Below are positions 6,720 to 10,415 of a stretch of DNA of 10,415 bases, in pieces (positions within the stretch are counted from its first letter, which is position 1; each line of letters opens with the position of its first letter). The translations under genes were made by a program, and so were the position numbers. This DNA is from Oscillospiraceae bacterium (GTDB taxonomy: Bacteria; Bacillota; Clostridia; Oscillospirales; Oscillospiraceae), in the NCBI GenBank assembly GCA_031288675.1, contig JAITQY010000149.1, forward strand, positions 1 through 10,415, in the 5' to 3' direction. The notes below the pieces were generated by a model. It was not told the origin of the DNA, searched no databases, and worked only from the letters and a program-made list of their open reading frames with translations.

Positions 6720-6856
6720 TTTTCGCAGCTTTCGGCTTTACCGCAGCAGGAACATCCGCCTCCGCATTTGCCGGCTTTTGCGCGCTTGATTTGACGGAAT
6801 ATTACCCATCCTACGTATACCACTATCACTGCCGTTATTATAATAGTCGGGATCAT
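6716..6856 (-). CDS. FeoB-associated Cys-rich membrane peptide
   Basis: A 46-residue protein with one membrane segment (about 3-20, TIIITAVIVVYVGWVIF), a basic stretch RQIKRAKAGK that should face the cytoplasm, and a tail with five cysteines (31, 35, 37, 38, 44). This is the layout of the FeoB-associated Cys-rich family common in Firmicutes and Bacteroidetes, where it takes the place of FeoC beside FeoB. It may bind Fe(II) or an Fe-S cluster at the inner mouth of FeoB (inference). Its ATG overlaps the feoB stop (ATGA), with GGAGGAG inside the end of feoB as ribosome site. Its TGA overlaps the GTG of the repressor gene. Confidence 0.9.
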   Translation of the reverse strand: MIPTIIITAVIVVYVGWVIFRQIKRAKAGKCGGGCSCCGKAESCEK

Positions 6857-9006
6857 ATTACAGCTCCTCCGAGTTTCTTAGATTTTTGTTTTGCTTTAGC
6901 CTGCGGCTTAAACAACAGCCACTGGAACGCGGCTATCAGCAATACCGCAACTACCGTACCTATACCGAATCCTCCGCCGGTGAACAGCATTCCGATTTGG
7001 TAGACACACAGCGAGACGATGTACGCAAATCCGCATTGATATCCGATTGCCGTCCAGAACCAACGGCTGTTGTTCATCTCACGGCGTATTGCACCCATTG
7101 CCGCAAAGCACGGCGCGCAAAGCAGATTGAACACGAGGAACGAATACGCGGCAAGCGAGGTGTACGCAGCGGCAAGATTGCCCCAGATTTCCGCGCCGTC
7201 CTCCGCGACTTCAGCGAAGCCGTAGAGGATACCGAACGTACCTACCACGTTCTCTTTAGCTATCAATCCTGTAATTGCCGCAACCGCCGACTTCCACTCG
7301 CCCCAGCCAAGCGGAGTAAATATCCACGCTATAGCATTGCCGGCTTTTGCAAGCATACTATCGGACATATCAACCATTCCGAACGAACCGTCAGTCCATC
7401 CGAAACTCGAGGTGAACCACACGAATACAGTTGCCGCAAGGATTATCGTTCCTGCGCGTTTGATGAACGACCAACCGCGTTCCCACATAGTACGCAGTAT
7501 AAATCCTAACGTCGGCATATGGTATGACGGCAGCTCCATTACGAACGGAGCAGCGTCACCGGAGAAAATACGCGTCTTTTTAAGTATAATTCCGGAGCAG
7601 ATGATTGCCGCCATTCCTACAAAGTACGAGCTTGTAGCTACCCATCCCGCGCCGCCGAAAACTGCGCCGGCAATAAGCGCGATTATAGGCAGCTTCGCTC
7701 CGCACGGAATGAAAGTAGTGGTCATAACAGTCATACGGCGGTCGCGCTCGTTCTCAATAGTACGCGAAGCCATAATGCCGGGAACTCCGCATCCTGTTCC
7801 GATAAGAATCGGGATAAAGGATTTGCCGGACAGCCCGAACCGGCGGAATATACGGTCCATTATAAAGGCTATACGCGCCATATATCCGCAGCCTTCAAGG
7901 AACGCAAGGAATATAAACAGTATCAGCATCTGCGGCACGAATCCAAGCACCGCGCCGACTCCGGCAACTATACCGTCAAGTATAAGAGCCTGCAGCCAGT
8001 CAGCAGTATTAAGGTATACGAGCAAGGATTCAATTGCCGGCGGTATGATTTCTCCGAACAGTACATCGTTTGTCCAATCAGTCACGATCGTTCCTACGGT
8101 AGTGACAGACACATAATAGACGATGAACATAACCGCCGCGAAAATAGGAATCGCCAGCCAGCGGTTAGTGACGATACGGTCTATTTTATCGGAGGTAGTT
8201 AGCTCTCCTTTTTTGCGGTTCAGTTTTAGGCAGTCTTTTATAATAATATCAATGTAACCGTAACGCTCAGCAGTTATAATGCTCTCACTGTCGTCGCTAA
8301 ATTCCGCTTCACAGGTTTTTATGTCACTTTCGATGTGAGCAAGTTTATCCGCCGTGATTCCCAGCTTATCAATAATTTTTGTATCACGTTCAAACAGCTT
8401 TATTGCGTACCAGCGTTGTTTTTCCTCCGGGTAGCTGTGCAGAACCGCCTCTTCAATGTGCGCGAGAGTGTGTTCAACACTGCCTGAGAAAGCGTGCTGA
8501 GGCACTGTTTTTGTACCGCTCAGTGCAGTCTCTACCGCAAGTTTTGCGGCTTTATCAACACCGTCGCCTTTAAGCGCGGATATTTCCACGACCTCGCATC
8601 CGAGTTTTACGGATAATGCTCCGGCATCAATCTTATCACCGTTTTTCCGCACAACGTCTATCATATTTACCGCTAGCACAACAGGAATGCCAAGCTCCGT
8701 GAGTTGTGTCGTTAAGTACAGATTGCGTTCAAGGTTCGTGCCGTCGATGATGTTAAGTATAACGTCAGGCTGTTCGTCAATAAGATAGTTTCGCGATACT
8801 ACTTCTTCAAGCGTATACGGGGAAAGAGAATAAATTCCCGGTAAATCCGTTACCGTAACGTCCTTGTAGCCTTTCAGTTTCCCCTCTTTCTTTTCAACCG
8901 TAACGCCAGGCCAGTTGCCTACGTACTGGTTCAATCCGGTCAAAGCGTTGAACAGCGTCGTCTTGCCGCTGTTAGGGTTGCCGGCAAGCGCAATATTGAT
9001 TGACAT
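6853..9006 (-). CDS. feoB: Ferrous iron transporter FeoB
   Basis: An inner-membrane Fe(II) uptake protein with an N-terminal G-protein domain. GTPase motifs: G1 GNPNSGKT (9-16), G2 Thr near 36 (NWPGVTVEKKEG), G3 DLPG (54-57), G4 NMID (114-117) and G5 SALKG (143-147). A helical guanine-nucleotide dissociation inhibitor-like region follows (about 165-270). The membrane core then has both gate repeats, with conserved cysteines in EGCGYMARIAFIMDR, GTGCGVPGIMASRT and FIPCGAKLP, and a C-terminal LLCAPCFAAMGAIRRE motif. The length of 717 residues is normal for the Firmicutes form. The ATG shares one base with the preceding feoA stop (TGATG), so the two are translationally coupled. The gene is intact. 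Confidence 0.98.
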   Translation of the reverse strand: MSINIALAGNPNSGKTTLFNALTGLNQYVGNWPGVTVEKKEGKLKGYKDVTVTDLPGIYSLSPYTLEEVVSRNYLIDEQPDVILNIIDGTNLERNLYLTTQLTELGIPVVLAVNMIDVVRKNGDKIDAGALSVKLGCEVVEISALKGDGVDKAAKLAVETALSGTKTVPQHAFSGSVEHTLAHIEEAVLHSYPEEKQRWYAIKLFERDTKIIDKLGITADKLAHIESDIKTCEAEFSDDSESIITAERYGYIDIIIKDCLKLNRKKGELTTSDKIDRIVTNRWLAIPIFAAVMFIVYYVSVTTVGTIVTDWTNDVLFGEIIPPAIESLLVYLNTADWLQALILDGIVAGVGAVLGFVPQMLILFIFLAFLEGCGYMARIAFIMDRIFRRFGLSGKSFIPILIGTGCGVPGIMASRTIENERDRRMTVMTTTFIPCGAKLPIIALIAGAVFGGAGWVATSSYFVGMAAIICSGIILKKTRIFSGDAAPFVMELPSYHMPTLGFILRTMWERGWSFIKRAGTIILAATVFVWFTSSFGWTDGSFGMVDMSDSMLAKAGNAIAWIFTPLGWGEWKSAVAAITGLIAKENVVGTFGILYGFAEVAEDGAEIWGNLAAAYTSLAAYSFLVFNLLCAPCFAAMGAIRREMNNSRWFWTAIGYQCGFAYIVSLCVYQIGMLFTGGGFGIGTVVAVLLIAAFQWLLFKPQAKAKQKSKKLGGAVI

Positions 9007-9236
9007 CAGTTATCTCCTCCCACAATAATAGATTCGGCGTCAGATTTGCGCAGTGACAGTTCATAGCCGCGCACAGTTATCTCAATGGGATCGCCAAGCG
9101 GCGCGACCTTGCGCACGAAAATCTCCGCACCACTGACTAACCCCATATCCATAATACGGCGCTTGATTGCTCTCTCTCCGGATATGCTGACGATTTTGAC
9201 CGTTTTACCGGGTTTGACGTCGCGTAAAGTTTGCAT
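9006..9236 (-). CDS. feoA: FeoA family protein (second copy)
   Basis: A 76-residue SH3-like protein of the FeoA family, thought to act on the cytoplasmic side of FeoB. Typical features are the start LRDVKPGKTVKIVSI, the RIMDMGLVSGAEIFV turn, and the closing strands DPIEITVRGYELSLRKSDAESI. AGGAGAGG lies just upstream of the ATG. It follows the first feoA by 12 nt and overlaps feoB by one base. It is closer to the canonical FeoA than its neighbour is, for example in GDPIEITVRGYELSLR. Confidence 0.95.
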   Translation of the reverse strand: MQTLRDVKPGKTVKIVSISGERAIKRRIMDMGLVSGAEIFVRKVAPLGDPIEITVRGYELSLRKSDAESIIVGGDN

Positions 9237-9248
9237 TGTTTCCTCTCC

Positions 9249-9461
9249 TTATATCATAATCTTTTGAGCCATTTCACGGCTCAAAGCTACCCGCGATTCC
9301 TTGACTTGCACAATCACATTTTCACCGGTACGTGTAATCAGGCTTACTTTACTGCCCGGTACAAAGCCGAGATTTTCGAGGTGCAGCCGAATTTCAGCGT
9401 TTCCGCCGATTTTTTTTATAGAATTAGCCTCACCTAACTTCGCCATAGATAACGGCATCAT
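9249..9461 (-). CDS. feoA: FeoA family protein (first copy)
   Basis: A 70-residue FeoA-type SH3-like protein: GEANSIKKIGG, then LHLENLGFVPGSKVSLITRTGENVIVQVKESRVALSREMAQKI. It is clearly different in sequence from the second FeoA, so this is not a recent duplication. Two FeoA proteins ahead of FeoB are common in Firmicutes. Two ATG codons stand in tandem; AAGGAG is about 6 nt before the first, which is taken as the start. It is the first gene of the operon, with a leader of about 110 nt that contains three operator-like palindromes. Confidence 0.93.
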   Translation of the reverse strand: MMPLSMAKLGEANSIKKIGGNAEIRLHLENLGFVPGSKVSLITRTGENVIVQVKESRVALSREMAQKIMI

Positions 9462-9485
9462 TATATACTCCTTGCGTGATTTTTA

Positions 9486-9501
9486 GTTAGCAAACGCTAA
9501 C
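9486..9501. promoter_or_regulatory. Operator-like palindrome 1 of the feo operon
   Basis: GTTAGC-AAAC-GCTAAC, a perfect 6-bp dyad with a 4-bp centre, in the leader 24 bp upstream of the first feoA start. Related to DtxR/IdeR-type boxes, which carry TTAGGTTAG half sites. It is the farthest of the three copies from the promoter. Confidence 0.75.
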
Positions 9502-9519
9502 CCTAGTATTTAGAAGAAA

Positions 9520-9535
9520 GTTAGCAGATGCTAAC
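9520..9535. promoter_or_regulatory. Operator-like palindrome 2 of the feo operon
   Basis: GTTAGC-AGAT-GCTAAC, perfect, and extended by one further pair (A9519/T9536). Its centre is 34 bp from those of copies 1 and 3. The centre sequence differs from copy 1, so selection appears to act on the half sites. Confidence 0.75.
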
Positions 9536-9553
9536 TGATGCGTTAAAATTCTG

Positions 9554-9569
9554 GTTAGTCTCTGCTAAC
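9554..9569. promoter_or_regulatory. Operator-like palindrome 3, at the feo transcription start
   Basis: GTTAGT-CTCT-GCTAAC, one mismatch in the left half, but extended outward by a G-C pair (9553/9570). It lies directly downstream of the -10 element and covers about +2 to +17, where a bound repressor would block initiation or escape of RNA polymerase. Confidence 0.75.
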
Positions 9570-9577
9570 CTAATGGC

Positions 9578-9606
9578 AGTATATCACGGCTTCCTCAGCT
9601 TGTCAA
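9578..9606 (-). promoter_or_regulatory. Near-consensus sigma-A promoter of the feo operon
   Basis: On the minus strand, -35 TTGACA (9606-9601), a 17-bp spacer and -10 TATACT (9583-9578); the start would be near 9571. Such a strong promoter with an operator at the start point is the usual design for a repressed iron-uptake operon. The -35 element begins only 8 bp after the stop codon of the preceding gene. Confidence 0.9.
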
Positions 9607-9614
9607 GAGTTTTT

Positions 9615-10139
9615 TTAATTTTTGTAAAAATTTTTCATCGCTTTTAATAATCCCTTTACAACTGCGCCGACTATAACACCTGTAATAACTCCGGATATAA
9701 TCAATACAGGCAGATATGATACTACATAAAACGAGCGCATAATGACCGCAGCTGCAATGATTTGACCCATATTATGCGATATCGCGCCTAACACGCTGAC
9801 GCCTATAGGACTAAATCTTGATTCTGAAAATCTCACCGCGACCGACATTACGGCAAAACTGATAAGCGTTCCGCTAATGCTGTAGAAGAATGATACCACC
9901 GCGCCTGACAACAAAGCGGTAAGCACACACTTCAAAAGCGCAATTTTAAGCGCGTCGCGCGTTCTGAACAAATATAAAGCGGTTAATATTACCGAATTTG
10001 ATAACCCAAGTTTTACGCCCGGTACGGCAAAATCAAACGGTATCCAATGCTCAGCTATACCAACCGCAAGCGCGGCGGTTAGAAATACCGACGCCAAAGC
10101 AAGGCTTGGCTTTTGGGATATTCTATTATTATTTTGCAA
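9615..10139 (-). CDS. Gx transporter family membrane protein (heptaprenyl diphosphate synthase component I family)
   Basis: About 174 residues, almost wholly hydrophobic, with five or so membrane segments beginning at LALASVFLTAALAVGIAEHWIPF. Family motifs are VPGVKLGLSNSVILTALYLF and GAISHNMGQIIAAAVIM. The family is annotated as component I of heptaprenyl diphosphate synthase or as Gx transporter; its true substrate is uncertain, and the protein resembles small integral membrane transport components more than an enzyme. The frame stays open to a TTG at 10175 that has no ribosome site. I prefer the TTG at 10139, which has GGAGG 9 nt upstream and overlaps the end of the NusG domain II gene by 11 bp. 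No hairpin terminator follows. Confidence 0.8.
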   Translation of the reverse strand: MQNNNRISQKPSLALASVFLTAALAVGIAEHWIPFDFAVPGVKLGLSNSVILTALYLFRTRDALKIALLKCVLTALLSGAVVSFFYSISGTLISFAVMSVAVRFSESRFSPIGVSVLGAISHNMGQIIAAAVIMRSFYVVSYLPVLIISGVITGVIVGAVVKGLLKAMKNFYKN

Positions 10140-10415
10140 CCGCGTCAACCTCCGTCCGGGATATATTATTGTCAAAAATGCGTATTAATACTTGATTCGG
10201 CAAACATACGATGACCTCTCCGGGCGAATGAATCCTGCCTGTGTGAACGCAATCCTGCGAGGGGCAATCGGCAAATATGACCGCAATTCCGTCCGGCGTA
10301 ATGTCGGCTGTCAGTTTACCCGCGGTTCCGTTGATTTCAAACTCTGTAAAATCATCAAGGGAGCGCGTTTCGATAAGCTTACCCGCGACACGGACTTCGG
10401 CAGTAATATTTATAC
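10129..10415 (-). CDS. NusG domain II-containing protein (partial, N-terminus beyond the right edge)
   Basis: An open frame from the right edge to a TAA at 10129, giving 94 C-terminal residues with the start outside the window. It shows the pattern of the stand-alone NusG domain II family: two cysteines in ADCPSQDCVHTGRI, then HSPGEVIVCLPNQVLIRIF and a polar tail ending DAVAK. These proteins are usually short, anchored by one N-terminal membrane segment with the domain outside the cell; that segment would lie beyond the edge. The overlap with the Gx transporter gene indicates one operon, and this pairing recurs in Firmicutes. The exact role is unknown. Confidence 0.85.
   Translation of the reverse strand, partial: INITAEVRVAGKLIETRSLDDFTEFEINGTAGKLTADITPDGIAVIFADCPSQDCVHTGRIHSPGEVIVCLPNQVLIRIFDNNISRTEVDAVAK

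Noticed and set aside
6886..7509. A 207-codon plus-strand open frame opposite the end of feoB
   Set aside because: Low-complexity shadow translation antisense to a conserved gene; no upstream ribosome site.
7337..8116. A 259-codon plus-strand open frame opposite feoB
   Set aside because: It is antisense to the conserved FeoB membrane core, has no ribosome site or recognisable domain, and is explained by codon bias of the real gene.
10140..10175. A longer N-terminus for the Gx transporter protein from the TTG at 10175
   Set aside because: No ribosome site precedes it and the added residues are polar and overlap the conserved end of the NusG domain II gene; the TTG at 10139 has GGAGG at good spacing.

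Overview
The window reads as chromosome of a strictly anaerobic, nitrogen-fixing member of the Firmicutes, most likely class Clostridia. The evidence is a Clostridium pasteurianum-like nitrogenase: nifH-nifI1-nifI2-nifD-nifK-nifE order, a NifD with the clostridial internal insertion, and a NifK lacking the long N-terminal arm. Strong GGAGG-type ribosome sites, frequent GTG/TTG starts, and a FeoB-linked Cys-rich membrane peptide, DUF2325 protein and Gx-transporter/NusG domain II pair point the same way. Every gene I can support lies on the minus strand, so the genes run from the right edge to the left edge.

Layout in transcription order. (1) 10415-9615: the end of a NusG domain II protein overlapping a Gx transporter family membrane protein (heptaprenyl diphosphate synthase component I family). 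(2) 9606-9486: a near-consensus promoter (TTGACA, 17 bp, TATACT) followed by three copies of the palindrome GTTAGC-N4-GCTAAC, centred exactly 34 bp apart. (3) 9461-5989: a ferrous iron operon with two FeoA proteins, FeoB, a 46-residue Cys-rich membrane peptide, a DtxR/MntR-type metal-dependent repressor and a DUF2325 protein with a Cys-rich tail. The genes are joined by overlaps (TGATG, ATGA, GTGA) or short gaps, and an intrinsic terminator lies at about 5842-5881. (4) 5840-5524: an AT-rich control region with two perfect inverted repeats, an extended -10 promoter and a 16-bp stem-loop at the predicted 5' end of the nif transcript. (5) 5523-1: nifH, nifI1, nifI2, nifD, nifK and the first 338 codons of nifE, which runs off the left edge.

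How the parts fit. NifH and NifDK are the two nitrogenase components. NifI1 and NifI2 are the PII-like proteins that, in methanogens, switch NifDK activity off in response to ammonium through 2-oxoglutarate. NifE is half of the scaffold on which FeMo-cofactor is matured. The iron-uptake operon immediately upstream could feed the very high iron demand of nitrogenase. The repressor in that operon is the obvious candidate for binding the triple operator, giving iron-dependent autoregulation. No copy of that operator is visible at the nif promoter, so direct co-regulation is not supported. No tRNA, rRNA, CRISPR array, insertion sequence or sigma-54 nif promoter was seen.
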